DNA of 64,000 nucleotides from an uncultured Roseburia sp. (GCA_945787015.1 CALZGM010000009.1:38896-102895), one strand, 5' to 3'. Shown: positions 14,733 to 24,893, numbered from the stretch's first letter. Numbers and translations: made by a program. The notes: generated by a model not told the origin, from the sequence alone.

Positions 14733-16064
14733 ATGAATGTACAGGTAGAAAATTTAGAAAAAAATATGGCGAAGCTTACTGTAGAGGTGCCGGCAGAAGA
14801 ATTAGAAAAGGCATTACAGGCAGCTTACATGAAGGAAAAGAATAAAATCAGTGTTCCTGGTTTCCGTAAGGGAAAAGTACCTCGCCAGATGATTGAAAAA
14901 ATGTATGGCGCAGCTATTTTCTATGAAGAAGCAGCGAACATTTTAATTCAGGATAATTACGCACAGGCTATGGATGAAAGCGGTGCTGATATCGTTTCAC
15001 GTCCGGTAATTGATGTTGTTCAGATTGAAGCAGGCAAGCCATTCATTTTTACAGCAGAAGTTGCAGTAAGACCGGAAGTAAAACTTGGTAAATACAAAGG
15101 TGTTCAGGTAACAAAGGTTGATACAACTGTAACAGATGAAGAAGTAGATAATGCAGTAGAAGCTGAGAGACAGAAAAATTCAAGAATGGTTAGTGTAACT
15201 GACAGAGCAGCTGCAAACGGTGATACAGCAGTGATCGACTACGAAGGTTCTGTAGATGGAGTTCCGTTTGAAGGCGGTAAGGCTGAAAATCACAGCTTAG
15301 AGTTAGGTTCTCATTCCTTCATTGATACCTTTGAAGATCAGATTGTTGGTCATAATGCAGGCGATGAATTCGATGTTAACGTGACATTCCCGGCAGAGTA
15401 CCATGCAGCTGAATTAGCTGGCAAGCCGGCTGTATTCAAAGTAAAATTACATGAAATCAAAGTGAAAGAACTTCCGGAATTAAACGATGAGTTTGCACAG
15501 GATGTATCCGAATTTGATACATTAGCTGAGTACAAGGAAGATGTTAGAAAGCATCTTGAAGTAGAAAAAGAAAACGAAGCAAAACGTACCAAAGAAGATG
15601 AAGCGATTACAAAGATTATCGAGAAGTCTGAGATGGAAATTCCGGAGGCGATGATTGAAACCCAGTGTGAAAATATGGTAAATGATTTTGCACAGAGAAT
15701 CGCACAGAGTGGTCTTACTATGGAACAGTATATGCAGTTCTCAGGTATGACCTTAGACAAATTAAAAGAGCAGGTTCGTCCGGAAGCAGAAATGCGTATT
15801 AAGAGCAGTCTTGTATTAGAGCAGATTGCAAAAGAGGAGAACATTGAAATCTCTGATGAAGAAGTTGATGCTGAAATCGAAAGAATGGCAGCACAGTATG
15901 GTATGGAAGCTGACAAGTTAAAAGAATACATGGGTGAGTCTGAAAAGACTTCCATGAAGAGAGATTTAGCAGTAACAAAAGCTGTTGACTTAATCATGGA
16001 GAACGTAAAAGAGAAGGCAAAAGCAAAATCTAAGAAGGAAAAAGAAGAAGCAACTGAAGAGTAA
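14733..16064 (+). CDS. tig: Trigger factor
   Basis: This 443-residue cytoplasmic chaperone binds nascent chains at the ribosome exit. The ribosome-binding signature [11 protein letters not shown] lies at about residues 43-53, the FKBP-like prolyl isomerase domain at about 155-240 ([19 protein letters not shown]), and the long helical C-terminal chaperone arms after that. It ends in a lysine/glutamate-rich tail. AAGGAGG precedes the ATG. It heads the conserved tig-clpP-clpX-lon-engB protein-quality block found in many Clostridia. Confidence 0.97.
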   Translation: MNVQVENLEKNMAKLTVEVPAEELEKALQAAYMKEKNKISVPGFRKGKVPRQMIEKMYGAAIFYEEAANILIQDNYAQAMDESGADIVSRPVIDVVQIEAGKPFIFTAEVAVRPEVKLGKYKGVQVTKVDTTVTDEEVDNAVEAERQKNSRMVSVTDRAAANGDTAVIDYEGSVDGVPFEGGKAENHSLELGSHSFIDTFEDQIVGHNAGDEFDVNVTFPAEYHAAELAGKPAVFKVKLHEIKVKELPELNDEFAQDVSEFDTLAEYKEDVRKHLEVEKENEAKRTKEDEAITKIIEKSEMEIPEAMIETQCENMVNDFAQRIAQSGLTMEQYMQFSGMTLDKLKEQVRPEAEMRIKSSLVLEQIAKEENIEISDEEVDAEIERMAAQYGMEADKLKEYMGESEKTSMKRDLAVTKAVDLIMENVKEKAKAKSKKEKEEATEE

Positions 16065-16089
16065 GACTTTTGCGGAAAAAGGATTGGAT

Positions 16090-16119
16090 ACAGACTGGCC
16101 TGCCTGGCCAGTCTGTTTT
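16090..16119 (+). terminator. Hairpin between tig and clpP
   Basis: A perfect 11-bp stem ACAGACTGGCC / GGCCAGTCTGT with a 5-nt loop is followed by TTTT. It is probably a partial terminator that lowers readthrough from tig into clpP. Confidence 0.75.
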
Positions 16120-16161
16120 AAGATTATGACTATAGTTAGAAGGGAAAAGGAGGATTTTTTT

Positions 16162-16743
16162 ATGAGTTTAGTACCTTATGTCATTGAGCAGACCAGCAGA
16201 GGAGAACGTAATTACGACATTTACTCACGATTATTGAAAGATCGTATCATTTTTCTTGGAGAAGAAGTAAATGAGACAACGGCAAGCCTTGTAGTAGCAC
16301 AGTTATTATTTTTAGAGTCTGAGGATCCGGGAAAAGATATTCATTTATATATTAATTCACCGGGAGGAATGGTAACAGCAGGTCTGGCGATTTATGATAC
16401 GATGCAGTATATCAAATGTGATGTCGAGACAATTTGTATCGGTATGGCAGCCAGCATGGGGGCGTTCCTTTTAGCAGGCGGTGCAAAAGGAAAACGTCTT
16501 GCACTTCCAAATGCTGAAATTATGATTCATCAGCCATCCGGTGGTGCAAAGGGCCAGGCAACAGAAATCCAGATTGCAGCAGAGAATATTTTAAAGACTA
16601 AGAAAAAACTGAATGAGATTCTTGCCGCAAATACCGGAAAACCATATGAAGTAATTGCAGCAGATACAGAGCGTGATTACTATATGAGTGCTTTGGAAGC
16701 AAAAGAATACGGTTTGATTGATAACGTTATTACAAGCCGTTAA
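16162..16743 (+). CDS. clpP: ATP-dependent Clp protease proteolytic subunit
   Basis: This 193-residue serine peptidase forms the double-ring chamber that ClpX feeds. The catalytic serine lies in GMAASMGA (about S98), the histidine in IMIHQPSGG (about 123) and the aspartate in DTERDYYMS (about 172). I chose the ATG at 16162 because it has the AAAAGGAGG site and gives the normal ClpP start SLVPYVIEQ; the frame extending to 16084 runs through the terminator hairpin. It is 26 nt ahead of clpX. Confidence 0.97.
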   Translation: MSLVPYVIEQTSRGERNYDIYSRLLKDRIIFLGEEVNETTASLVVAQLLFLESEDPGKDIHLYINSPGGMVTAGLAIYDTMQYIKCDVETICIGMAASMGAFLLAGGAKGKRLALPNAEIMIHQPSGGAKGQATEIQIAAENILKTKKKLNEILAANTGKPYEVIAADTERDYYMSALEAKEYGLIDNVITSR

Positions 16744-16769
16744 AAGAATTTATAGTATGGAGAACTAAA

Positions 16770-18032
16770 ATGGCAGGAAGAAATGACGACTTGTTTCGCT
16801 GCTCCTTCTGTGGAAAAACACAGGATCAGGTTCATAAGCTGATTGCAGGACCAAATGGGGCATATATTTGTGATGAGTGTGTAGATATTTGTGCTGAAAT
16901 CATTGAAGAAGAAATGGAAGAAGACCAAGGCAAAGGAACAAAGTCTGCCAAGGAAGAGATTAATCTGATTAAGCCGAAGGAAATGAAGGCATTTTTGGAT
17001 GAATATGTGATTGGTCAGGAACAGGCAAAAAAAGTATTGTCGGTAGCTGTTTATAATCACTATAAGAGAATCATGGCGGGAGATACCGGCGATGTGGAAT
17101 TGCAGAAAAGTAATATCTTAATGCTTGGCCCAACCGGTTCAGGTAAGACATTTCTGGCACAGACACTGGCTAAAATTTTGAATGTACCATTTGCAATTGC
17201 AGACGCAACTACATTGACGGAAGCAGGATATGTAGGAGAAGATGTAGAGAATATTCTTTTAAAACTGATTCAGGCAGCGGATTACGATATTGAACGTGCC
17301 CAGCATGGCATTATTTACATCGATGAGATTGATAAGATTTCAAAGAAGTCTGAGAACGTTTCAATTACCAGAGATGTTTCCGGTGAAGGTGTACAGCAGG
17401 CACTGTTAAAAATTTTAGAAGGTACTGTTGCCTCTGTTCCACCACAGGGTGGTAGAAAACATCCACAGCAGGAACTGATACCAATTGATACGACCAATAT
17501 TTTGTTTATTTGCGGTGGTGCCTTTGATGGTCTGGAAAAGATTATCGAGAAGCGGCTTGACAAGAAAACTATTGGCTTTAATGCGACAGTACAGGCAAAG
17601 GGCGAGATGAATGTGGGAGAAGCATTTAAACATGTTCTGCCACAGGATTTTATCAAGTTTGGGTTGATTCCGGAATTCATTGGACGTGTTCCGGTAACAG
17701 TAGCATTAGATATGCTGGATAAGGAGGCTCTTATCCGTATTTTAAAGGAGCCGAAGAATGCGCTGGCTAAGCAGTATATGAAGCTGTTTGAGCTGGATGG
17801 AGTGGCACTGGAGTTTGAAGAATCTGCATTGGAAACGATTGTAGACAAAGCCCTGGAGCGAAAGACCGGAGCAAGGGGTCTTCGTGCAATTATGGAAGCT
17901 GCTACTTTAGATTTGATGTATCAGATTCCTTCTGACGAATCAATCGCAAAGTGTGTGATTACAAAAGAAATGGTGGAAGATGCACTTGTGGTTGAAGATC
18001 AGGACATAAAAAAGATTGAAGCAAGTGAATAA
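16770..18032 (+). CDS. clpX: Clp protease ATP-binding subunit ClpX
   Basis: This 420-residue AAA+ unfoldase recognises tagged proteins and threads them into ClpP. The N-terminal zinc-binding domain has C11, C14, C34 and C37. The Walker A motif is GPTGSGKT at about residue 115, with Walker [10 protein letters not shown]. The ClpP-docking IGF loop is present as KKTIGFNA near residue 268. It is a complete, normal-length protein and follows clpP directly. Confidence 0.97.
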   Translation: MAGRNDDLFRCSFCGKTQDQVHKLIAGPNGAYICDECVDICAEIIEEEMEEDQGKGTKSAKEEINLIKPKEMKAFLDEYVIGQEQAKKVLSVAVYNHYKRIMAGDTGDVELQKSNILMLGPTGSGKTFLAQTLAKILNVPFAIADATTLTEAGYVGEDVENILLKLIQAADYDIERAQHGIIYIDEIDKISKKSENVSITRDVSGEGVQQALLKILEGTVASVPPQGGRKHPQQELIPIDTTNILFICGGAFDGLEKIIEKRLDKKTIGFNATVQAKGEMNVGEAFKHVLPQDFIKFGLIPEFIGRVPVTVALDMLDKEALIRILKEPKNALAKQYMKLFELDGVALEFEESALETIVDKALERKTGARGLRAIMEAATLDLMYQIPSDESIAKCVITKEMVEDALVVEDQDIKKIEASE

Positions 18033-18061
18033 TAGAAAGTACACCTTATGAACTTTCTATT
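18031..18061 (+). terminator. Hairpin after clpX
   Basis: AATAGAAAGT (18031-18040) pairs with ACTTTCTATT (18052-18061) across an 11-nt loop. There is no strong T tract, so it is either a weak terminator or an mRNA-end hairpin. Confidence 0.4.
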
Positions 18062-18074
18062 ATTATGAAATGGG

Positions 18075-18100
18075 AGGAGTCTGCATGTTTGCAGGCTCCT
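18075..18100 (+). terminator. Second hairpin between clpX and lon
   Basis: AGGAGTCTGC pairs with GCAGGCTCCT (one G-U) around a 6-nt loop. It is followed by TTGTGT rather than a T run, so termination strength is uncertain. Confidence 0.45.
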
Positions 18101-18129
18101 TGTGTAAATAATGAAAAGTACATGGAGAA

Positions 18130-20451
18130 ATGATGGATACAATGATTAGAAAACTGCCTGCAGTAGCATTACGCGGGATGGTGATTCTGCCGGGAATGAT
18201 TGCGCATTTTGATGTAAGCCGTGAAAAATCAATTCGAGCGGTAGAAGAAAGTATGATGGACGAACAGCATATTTTTCTTGTGGCTCAGAAGGATGTAGAA
18301 CAAGAAGAACCGGGCATTGAGGATGTTTATAAAATTGGTACAATTGCGGAAGTGAAGCAAGTGATTAAGCTTCAGAATAAAGTTGTCCGTATTCTGGTAG
18401 AAGGCAAGGAAAGAGCAGAATTATCGGCATTTTTAGACTGCCCGGACTATCTGTATACAGAGGTAATCTGCTTTGATGAAGAAACAGAGGGTGAACTGCC
18501 TGAGGAAGTAAAAGAAGCCATGGTGCGCAGTGTGCAGGAAACGTTTGGAAGATATCTGACTGTAAATCCCAAGGTGGGGAAAGATCTGCAGCGGCATCTA
18601 AATGAAATGAATGATTTGAAAAAGCTGATGGATTTGCTGGCAAATAACCTTCCGGTGCATTATGAGGAAAAACAGAAAATTTTAGAAACAGTTTCCCTGA
18701 CAGAACGTTATGAAGTTTTGATGGCACTTTTACTTAAGGAAATTGAGGTTACTGCGATTAAAAATGATTTCCAGAAGAAAGTAAAAGAGCGCGTAGATAA
18801 AAATCAGAAAGAATATTTACTACGCGAGCAGATGAAGGTCATTCGCGAAGAACTGGGAGAAGATAATGCTGAGTCTGATGCAGATGCTTTTAAGGCCGCT
18901 TTAAAAAAACTGAAAGCGGATAAAGAAGTAAAGGATAAGATTAACAAAGAGATTGACCGCTTTAAAAATATTGCATCCAGTTCTTCGGAAAGCGCAGTAT
19001 CCAGAGGCTATATTGAAACATTATTAGAACTTCCTTGGGATAAGGCATCCAGAGATAATCGCGATATTAAAAATGCAGAACGCATTTTAGATGAGGACCA
19101 TTACGGACTGGAAAAGGTAAAAGAGCGCATGTTGGAGTTCCTTGCTGTTCGCAACTTGACCAGTAAAGGTGAAAGCCCAATTATCTGTCTTGTCGGACCG
19201 CCGGGAACCGGTAAAACGAGTATTGCACGTTCCGTTGCAAGAGCATTAGATAAAAAGTATGTGCGCATTTGTTTAGGAGGTGTCCGGGATGAGGCGGAGA
19301 TCCGTGGACACAGAAGGACTTATGTGGGCGCAATGCCGGGACGTATTGTAAACGGCTTAAAAAGTGCCGGTGTAAAGAATCCTCTTATGCTTTTGGATGA
19401 AATTGACAAGATGAGCGGAGATTTTAAAGGAGATCCTGCTTCAGCATTGCTTGAGGTGCTTGATTCGGAACAGAATAATAAGTTCCGCGACCACTACGTG
19501 GAGGTGCCGATAGATTTGTCTGAAGTATTGTTTATTGCAACCGCTAATTCTGTACAGAATATTCCAAGACCGCTTTTGGATCGTATGGAAGTGATTGAGG
19601 TATCCAGCTATACAGAGAATGAAAAGCTGCATATCGCAAAACGTCATTTACTTGGGAAACAGATGGCAAAAAATGGTCTAAAAGAGGGAGAACTTACCGT
19701 AAGTGATAAGGCGCTTGCCGCTATCATAAGCGGATATACGAGAGAAGCCGGTGTTCGTAATTTGGAACGAAAACTGGGAGAAATCTGCCGTAAAGCGGCA
19801 AGAGAAATTTACGAGGGCGAAAAGCAGAAAATTAAGGTGACGGAACAGAATCTTACGAAGTATCTTGGAAAAGTGAAGTACGATTTTGATAAGAAAAACG
19901 AGCAGGATGAAATTGGTGTTGTGCGTGGGCTTGCATGGACAAGTGTAGGCGGAGATACGTTAGAAATTGAAGTAAATATCATGCCGGGGAAGGGTGAGTT
20001 CCTACTCACAGGACAGCTTGGCGATGTGATGAAAGAATCTGCACAGGCCGGTATTTCTTACATTCGGTCTGTGAGTGAAAAATATCAGATTCCGAAGAAA
20101 TTTTTTCAGGAGCATGATATCCACATTCACATCCCGGAAGGCGCAGTCCCGAAAGATGGTCCATCTGCAGGTATTACGATGGCGACTGCTATGTTGTCCG
20201 CAATTATTAAAAAACCGGTAAGAGCAGATGTAGCCATGACAGGCGAGATTACACTGCGCGGACGGGTACTGCCAATCGGAGGCTTAAAGGAAAAAATCTT
20301 AGCAGCTAAAAATGCAGGAATTAAGACAGTCTGTATTCCACGAAAAAATGAAAAAGATGTAGATGAGATTGCAACTGAAATAAAAAAAGGTTTGGAAATT
20401 GTTTTTGTGGAGCAGATAGAGGATGTATTAAATGTTGCACTTGTGAAATGA
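18130..20451 (+). CDS. lon: ATP-dependent Lon protease
   Basis: The 773-residue cytoplasmic AAA+ protease has the substrate-binding LAN domain (residues 1-200), a helical linker, an ATPase domain with Walker A GPPGTGKTS near residue 357, and the C-terminal serine-lysine protease domain. The catalytic pair is S679 (DGPSAG) and K722 (LKEK), with the same spacing as in E. coli Lon. Three in-frame ATG codons (18130, 18133, 18142) follow GGAGA, so the exact start is uncertain by a few residues. It is followed by engB after about 40 nt. Confidence 0.97.
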   Translation: MMDTMIRKLPAVALRGMVILPGMIAHFDVSREKSIRAVEESMMDEQHIFLVAQKDVEQEEPGIEDVYKIGTIAEVKQVIKLQNKVVRILVEGKERAELSAFLDCPDYLYTEVICFDEETEGELPEEVKEAMVRSVQETFGRYLTVNPKVGKDLQRHLNEMNDLKKLMDLLANNLPVHYEEKQKILETVSLTERYEVLMALLLKEIEVTAIKNDFQKKVKERVDKNQKEYLLREQMKVIREELGEDNAESDADAFKAALKKLKADKEVKDKINKEIDRFKNIASSSSESAVSRGYIETLLELPWDKASRDNRDIKNAERILDEDHYGLEKVKERMLEFLAVRNLTSKGESPIICLVGPPGTGKTSIARSVARALDKKYVRICLGGVRDEAEIRGHRRTYVGAMPGRIVNGLKSAGVKNPLMLLDEIDKMSGDFKGDPASALLEVLDSEQNNKFRDHYVEVPIDLSEVLFIATANSVQNIPRPLLDRMEVIEVSSYTENEKLHIAKRHLLGKQMAKNGLKEGELTVSDKALAAIISGYTREAGVRNLERKLGEICRKAAREIYEGEKQKIKVTEQNLTKYLGKVKYDFDKKNEQDEIGVVRGLAWTSVGGDTLEIEVNIMPGKGEFLLTGQLGDVMKESAQAGISYIRSVSEKYQIPKKFFQEHDIHIHIPEGAVPKDGPSAGITMATAMLSAIIKKPVRADVAMTGEITLRGRVLPIGGLKEKILAAKNAGIKTVCIPRKNEKDVDEIATEIKKGLEIVFVEQIEDVLNVALVK

Positions 20452-20490
20452 GCACCAAAGTCGTATGATAATAATGTTAAGGAGCATATT

Positions 20491-21090
20491 ATGGTAATAA
20501 AAAATGTAAGCCTGGAAACTGTTTGCGGTATCACAAGTAAAATTCCGGATAATCTATATAATGAAGTAGCATTTGCCGGAAAGTCGAATGTGGGAAAGTC
20601 TTCGCTGATTAACGCACTGATGAACCGCAAATCTCTTGCCAGGACCTCGGCGCAGCCGGGAAAAACACAGACCATTAACTTTTACAATATCAATGATGCC
20701 ATGTATCTGGTAGATCTGCCGGGATACGGCTATGCCAAGGTGTCAGAGAGTGAAAAAGAAAAATGGGGAAAGATGATTGAAAAGTACTTAAAGACTTCAA
20801 AAAAATTAAAAGCGGTCTTTTTACTGATTGATATTCGCCATGACCCGTCTGCAAATGACAGAATGATGTATGAGTGGATGGATTATCAGGGATATGCACC
20901 CATTATTATCGCAACTAAGCTGGACAAGATAAAGCGAAGCCAGGTGCAGAAGAATATTAAGGCTATCAGAGAAGGATTAGGGGTAAAACCGGGAACGATT
21001 ATTATCCCATTTTCAGCAGAAACCAAGCAGGGAAGGGATGAAATCTGGGAGCTGATAGATTCCCTTGTTTTGCCGCAGGAAGAAGAATAG
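20491..21090 (+). CDS. engB: Ribosome biogenesis GTPase EngB/YsxC
   Basis: This 199-residue TRAFAC GTPase is needed for late 50S subunit assembly. GTPase motifs are G1 AGKSNVGKSS near residue 30, G2 threonine in RTSAQPGKTQT, G3 DLPGYG at about 73, and G4 TKLDK at about 145. It has AAGGAG before the ATG. The lon-engB order is conserved in Firmicutes, which supports the call. Confidence 0.96.
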   Translation: MVIKNVSLETVCGITSKIPDNLYNEVAFAGKSNVGKSSLINALMNRKSLARTSAQPGKTQTINFYNINDAMYLVDLPGYGYAKVSESEKEKWGKMIEKYLKTSKKLKAVFLLIDIRHDPSANDRMMYEWMDYQGYAPIIIATKLDKIKRSQVQKNIKAIREGLGVKPGTIIIPFSAETKQGRDEIWELIDSLVLPQEEE

Positions 21091-21107
21091 CGGGAGGAAA
21101 TGTACCG

Positions 21108-22577
21108 ATGAAGCAGTCAGAACAACGTAATTTGACAATGGTAATGGATTTGTACGAGCTTACAATGGCAAATGGTTATTTTAACGATGGTGATAAGGAA
21201 ACGAAGGTAGCTTTTGATGTATTCTACCGTAAGAATCCGGATAGAGGCGGTTTTGCTATTTTTGCCGGATTGGAGCAGATTATTGAATATATAGAAAATC
21301 TGCATTTCTCAGAAGAAGATGTTGCGTATTTGCGCTCTTTGAATACGTTTACGGAAGATTTCCTAACCTATTTAAAAACATTTTCTTTCCACGGCGATCT
21401 TTATGCATTTCCGGAAGGTACTATTATGTACCCGAATGAGCCGATTATTACTGTGGTGGCACCGCTTATTGATGCGCAGCTGGTAGAAACTGCTATTTTA
21501 GCATTGGTAAATCACCAGTCTTTAGTAGCAACAAAGACAAGAAGAATTGTAAAGGCTGCTGCCGGAAAAGCAGTGGCTGATTTTGGAGCCAGACGCGCCC
21601 ATAATATGGATGCGGCAGTATACGGAGCAAGAGCGGCTTATATCGGCGGTGCGGTTGGAACTGCTACCGTTTTGGCAGGCCAGATGTTTGATATTCCGGT
21701 AAGCGGGACTATGGCACACAGCTGGGTAATGTATTATCAGGACGAGTTTGAAGCCTTTAAACATTATGCAGAAAATTATCCGGATAATACCATATTATTA
21801 GTAGACACGTATGACACTTTAAAATCAGGTGTTCCAAATGCAATTCGTACAGCAAAAGAAGTATTGGAACCGATGGGAAAACGTTTAAAGGGAATTCGAA
21901 TTGACAGCGGTGACCTTGCGTATCTGTCAATTAAGGTTCGTGATATGCTGGATGAAGCCGGACTTACGGATTGTAAGATTACTGTTTCCAACAGTCTGGA
22001 TGAATACACGATTAATTCTTTAATTTCACAGAATGCTAAAATCGACAGCTATGGTGTGGGAGAACGTTTGATTACAGGCGCTTCCAGTGAATATTCTGAC
22101 GATACACTCTCACTCCTTGGAGCTGTATATAAGATTGCTGCAGTAGAAGAAAACGGTACATTTATGCCACGTATTAAAATTTCGGGAAATGTGGAAAAAA
22201 TCACAAATCCGGGATTGAAAAAGGTATATCGTGTATATGATGCAAAGGGAAAGGCTAGAGCAGATCTGATTGCAAAGGCAGAGGAAGAAATTGATATGAG
22301 TAAGGAATTCCGCTTTGTAGATCCCCAGATGCCTTGGAAAAATCAGTTTTTTGCGAATTGTACTGCAAAACCGCTTCAACAGAAGATTTTTGAAAATGGG
22401 AAAAAGGTATATAACCAGCCGACTCTGAAAGAAATCAGAGCTTACGTAGACAAACAGCTGCGTGAAGAAATCTGGGAAGAGGAACAACGTTTTTACAATC
22501 CACATAAGCACTATATGGATATGACCCCGGATTACTACGATATGAAAATGAGTCTGCTTCACGACTCGAGAAAATAA
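21108..22577 (+). CDS. pncB: Nicotinate phosphoribosyltransferase
   Basis: The 489-residue enzyme converts nicotinate and PRPP to nicotinate mononucleotide, the entry step of niacin salvage to NAD. Family blocks are DLYELTMANGYF at residues 14-25, the FGARRAHNMDAA block in the middle with the catalytic histidine, GTMAHSWVM, and the RIDSGDLAYLS phosphate-binding region. Length is normal for the long bacterial type. It starts 18 nt after engB with GGGAGG. A NiaR-type niacin regulator is encoded later in the window, but no NiaR-like site is seen directly before this gene. Confidence 0.95.
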   Translation: MKQSEQRNLTMVMDLYELTMANGYFNDGDKETKVAFDVFYRKNPDRGGFAIFAGLEQIIEYIENLHFSEEDVAYLRSLNTFTEDFLTYLKTFSFHGDLYAFPEGTIMYPNEPIITVVAPLIDAQLVETAILALVNHQSLVATKTRRIVKAAAGKAVADFGARRAHNMDAAVYGARAAYIGGAVGTATVLAGQMFDIPVSGTMAHSWVMYYQDEFEAFKHYAENYPDNTILLVDTYDTLKSGVPNAIRTAKEVLEPMGKRLKGIRIDSGDLAYLSIKVRDMLDEAGLTDCKITVSNSLDEYTINSLISQNAKIDSYGVGERLITGASSEYSDDTLSLLGAVYKIAAVEENGTFMPRIKISGNVEKITNPGLKKVYRVYDAKGKARADLIAKAEEEIDMSKEFRFVDPQMPWKNQFFANCTAKPLQQKIFENGKKVYNQPTLKEIRAYVDKQLREEIWEEEQRFYNPHKHYMDMTPDYYDMKMSLLHDSRK

Positions 22578-22586
22578 TTAAAAATA

Positions 22587-22783
22587 GAACTATTCAGAAC
22601 CCCTTAGAATAAGATAAGCAGAATCGTCATGCTTGCATGTAAGAGGCTGATTATCTTATTCGTAAGGTGGCTCGAATAGAGTCACCGCCCCATATATGAG
22701 CAAAAAGAAAGCTTCGAAGAAGCGGCAGGCCGGTAGACGGGCTGTTTTTGCGAATGTATGGGAGGGGTTTTGAATAGTTACAA
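22587..22783 (+). ncRNA. Multi-branched structured element before pyk
   Basis: A 16-bp closing stem (22588-22603 with 22764-22779, one G-U) encloses three further helices. These are an 11-bp stem 22607-22617/22651-22661, an 8-bp hairpin 22666-22673/22679-22686, and a long arm with CCCATA/TATGGG, GCAAAAA/TTTTTGC and GCTTC/GAAGC. It could be a structured leader RNA of pyk, a free small RNA, or a foldback mobile element. The outer sequences GAACTATTCA and TAGTTACAA recur at 62623-62658 around a small hairpin, which favours a mobile or dispersed family. Confidence 0.7.
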
Positions 22784-22808
22784 TAGAACAAAGAATGGAG
22801 ACTTGTAG

Positions 22809-24587
22809 ATGTTTAGAAAGACAAAAATTATTTGTACACTTGGACCGGCAACCGATAAAGGTGATGTATTAAAACAGCTAATTTTAGAAGGTATGAATGT
22901 TGCCCGTTTTAATTTCTCACATGGAAGCTATGAAGAGCAGAAAGGACGTTTAGAGCAACTTCGGAAATTACGCATCGAGTTAAAACGCCCGGTTGCTGCA
23001 CTGCTCGATACAAAAGGACCGGAAATCCGTTTACGGGATTTTGCAGATGGAAAAGTGGAGTTAAAGAGTGGGCAAACCTTTACACTCACCACAGAAGAAA
23101 TCTTGGGTGATGCAAATCGTGTTTCTATCACATATAAAAATCTGCCAAATGATGTCAAGGTAGGTGGGCACATTTTAATTGATGATGGTTTAATTGGTAT
23201 GGAAGTGATTTCTATGAAGCCGGTTGCCGGAGCGAAAGCAGATGCAGAAGGTCACCAGCCAATGGATATTGTCTGCCGCGTGTTAAATAGTGGTGTGATA
23301 TCCAATAAAAAAGGTGTGAATGTTCCAAATGTAGATCTTTCTATGCCATATATCAGTGAAAAAGATTATAATGATATTCTGTTTGGTATTGAAAATGATT
23401 ATGACTTTATTGCAGCCTCTTTTGTACGAACAGCAGATGATGTCCTTGCTATTCGTAAGATTTTAAAAGAAAAAGGCGGTAAGGATATTAAAATTATTGC
23501 CAAAATTGAAAATATGCAAGGTGTAAAAAATATAGATGAAATTATCCGTGTTTCTGATGGTATTATGGTTGCCCGTGGCGATATGGGTGTCGAAATTCCG
23601 TTGGAAGATGTTCCTGTGATGCAGAAAATGATTATTAAGAAAGTATTGGATGCAGGAAAAGTGGTTATTACAGCAACACAGATGCTTGACTCCATGATGA
23701 AGCATCCAAGACCAACCAGAGCAGAGTCAACGGATGTTGCTAATGCAATTTATGACGGAACAAGTGCTATCATGCTTTCAGGTGAGACGGCAGCAGGTAT
23801 GTATCCGGTAGAAGCATTAAAAACGATGGTGCGTATTGCGATGAGAACAGAGCAGGATATTAATTACTGGCAGCGTTTGCGAACCAGACATACGTTAAGC
23901 AATCCGGATATGACGAATGCGATTTCTCATGCAACCTGTACAATGGCAGAGGATTTAAATGCGGCTGCAATCATCACGGTCACAAAATCAGGACGTACCG
24001 CCCGTATGGTATCCAAGTACCGCCCAGCTACACCGATTATCTGCGGATGTCTGACAGAAAAGGTATACCGTCAGGCAGGTCTTTCCTGGGGTGTATTGCC
24101 ACTTTTATTGGAAGAGAAAGATAATGCGGAGGATTTGTTTGACTATGCAGTAGATGCAACGGAAAAAGCTGGTTTTATTTCCAAAGGGGATGTAGTAGTG
24201 TTAACAGCTGGTGTACCACTTGGGGTTTCCGGTACGACAAACCTGATTAAGGTACAGGTGGCTGGGCATATCTTAGTTCGCGGAAAGGGAATTAATAAGA
24301 AACGGGTTTCCGCAAATTTATGTGTTTGCCATGATGAGGATGATCTAAAACAATTCAAGTCCGGTGACATCATAGTTGCAAGGGATACGAACAACGGAAT
24401 GATGGAGCAAATCAGACAGGCAGCAGGGCTGATTGTTGAAACCGATGATGTGAACTGCCATGCAGCAATTGTAGGATTAAGCTTAGACATTCCGGTATTG
24501 GTTGGTTCTGAAAATGCTCTTGAAATCTTAAAATCCAGCTCTTTTGTAGAACTGGATGCGGAAAATGGAGTTGTAACTGCGAACTAG
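22809..24587 (+). CDS. pyk: Pyruvate kinase with C-terminal PEP-utiliser-like domain
   Basis: The 592-residue glycolytic enzyme makes pyruvate and ATP from phosphoenolpyruvate and ADP. It opens with KTKIICTLGPAT and carries the NFSHGS motif near residue 38, the active-site IIAKIEN lysine block near 227 and GDMGVEIP near 255. After about residue 475 comes an extra domain like the swivelling phosphohistidine domain of PEP-using enzymes (TDDVNCHAAIVG), as in Bacillus-type pyruvate kinases. The ATG follows GGAGA. The 5' region is occupied by the structured element at 22587-22783. Confidence 0.96.
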   Translation: MFRKTKIICTLGPATDKGDVLKQLILEGMNVARFNFSHGSYEEQKGRLEQLRKLRIELKRPVAALLDTKGPEIRLRDFADGKVELKSGQTFTLTTEEILGDANRVSITYKNLPNDVKVGGHILIDDGLIGMEVISMKPVAGAKADAEGHQPMDIVCRVLNSGVISNKKGVNVPNVDLSMPYISEKDYNDILFGIENDYDFIAASFVRTADDVLAIRKILKEKGGKDIKIIAKIENMQGVKNIDEIIRVSDGIMVARGDMGVEIPLEDVPVMQKMIIKKVLDAGKVVITATQMLDSMMKHPRPTRAESTDVANAIYDGTSAIMLSGETAAGMYPVEALKTMVRIAMRTEQDINYWQRLRTRHTLSNPDMTNAISHATCTMAEDLNAAAIITVTKSGRTARMVSKYRPATPIICGCLTEKVYRQAGLSWGVLPLLLEEKDNAEDLFDYAVDATEKAGFISKGDVVVLTAGVPLGVSGTTNLIKVQVAGHILVRGKGINKKRVSANLCVCHDEDDLKQFKSGDIIVARDTNNGMMEQIRQAAGLIVETDDVNCHAAIVGLSLDIPVLVGSENALEILKSSSFVELDAENGVVTAN

Positions 24588-24603
24588 AGAGGAGATGGGG
24601 AAT

Positions 24604-24741
24604 ATGACAGAAACAGGGTTATTGATTTTCTTAGGTTGCATTATTTTATTGGCGATTGTTGTAGTCGTTGCAGCGGTTGTTTCCTCTGTAACGGGCGCAG
24701 CAGCAGCTATTGTCGATGATGAAGACAGTGAAGAATTATAA
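24604..24741 (+). CDS. Small single-span membrane protein
   Basis: A 45-residue frame starts 16 nt after pyk with a GAGGAGATGGGG site and ends just before a strong terminator. It has one hydrophobic helix (LLIFLGCIILLAIVVVVAAVV) and a short acidic tail (DDEDSEEL). The good ribosome binding site, clean terminator and co-transcription with pyk support a real gene. No function is known to me. Too small for automatic callers with usual cut-offs. Confidence 0.65.
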   Translation: MTETGLLIFLGCIILLAIVVVVAAVVSSVTGAAAAIVDDEDSEEL

Positions 24742-24760
24742 TTAGTATAAGATAATCATT

Positions 24761-24796
24761 AAAATGCAGGTTGCAAATGCAACCTGCATTTTTTTA
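24761..24796 (+). terminator. Terminator of the pyk transcript
   Basis: A 14-bp stem (24761-24774 with 24779-24792) has a 4-nt loop and runs into seven T residues. It is one of the strongest in the window. Confidence 0.95.
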
Positions 24797-24857
24797 TACG
24801 CGTTCGGCAATACACGTTATTACTTCTAAAAAAAATATAAAATAAATGAAAAAGAGG

Positions 24858-24885
24858 TTGATTTTTAAGGTAAAGATAGTAAAAT
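24858..24885 (+). promoter_or_regulatory. Predicted promoter of the RND exporter operon
   Basis: TTGATT (24858-24863) and TAAAAT (24880-24885) are separated by 16 nt. The start point would fall at about 24892, immediately before a palindromic operator. Confidence 0.5.
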
Positions 24886-24893
24886 TAAAAATC

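Noticed and set aside
15350-15997. 215-codon antisense frame in tig
   Set aside because: It is a shadow of the tig coding frame, rich in Ser/Ile from the reverse complement, with no ribosome binding site.
16084-16161. N-terminal extension of ClpP
   Set aside because: The extension runs through the terminator hairpin and lacks a ribosome binding site; the normal ClpP start is at 16162.
20127-20675. Minus-strand 182-codon frame across lon/engB
   Set aside because: Antisense to two clear genes and no family features.
22587-22783. Known metabolite riboswitch upstream of pyk
   Set aside because: No conserved core of a riboswitch class I know is visible, so I left it as an unclassified structured element.
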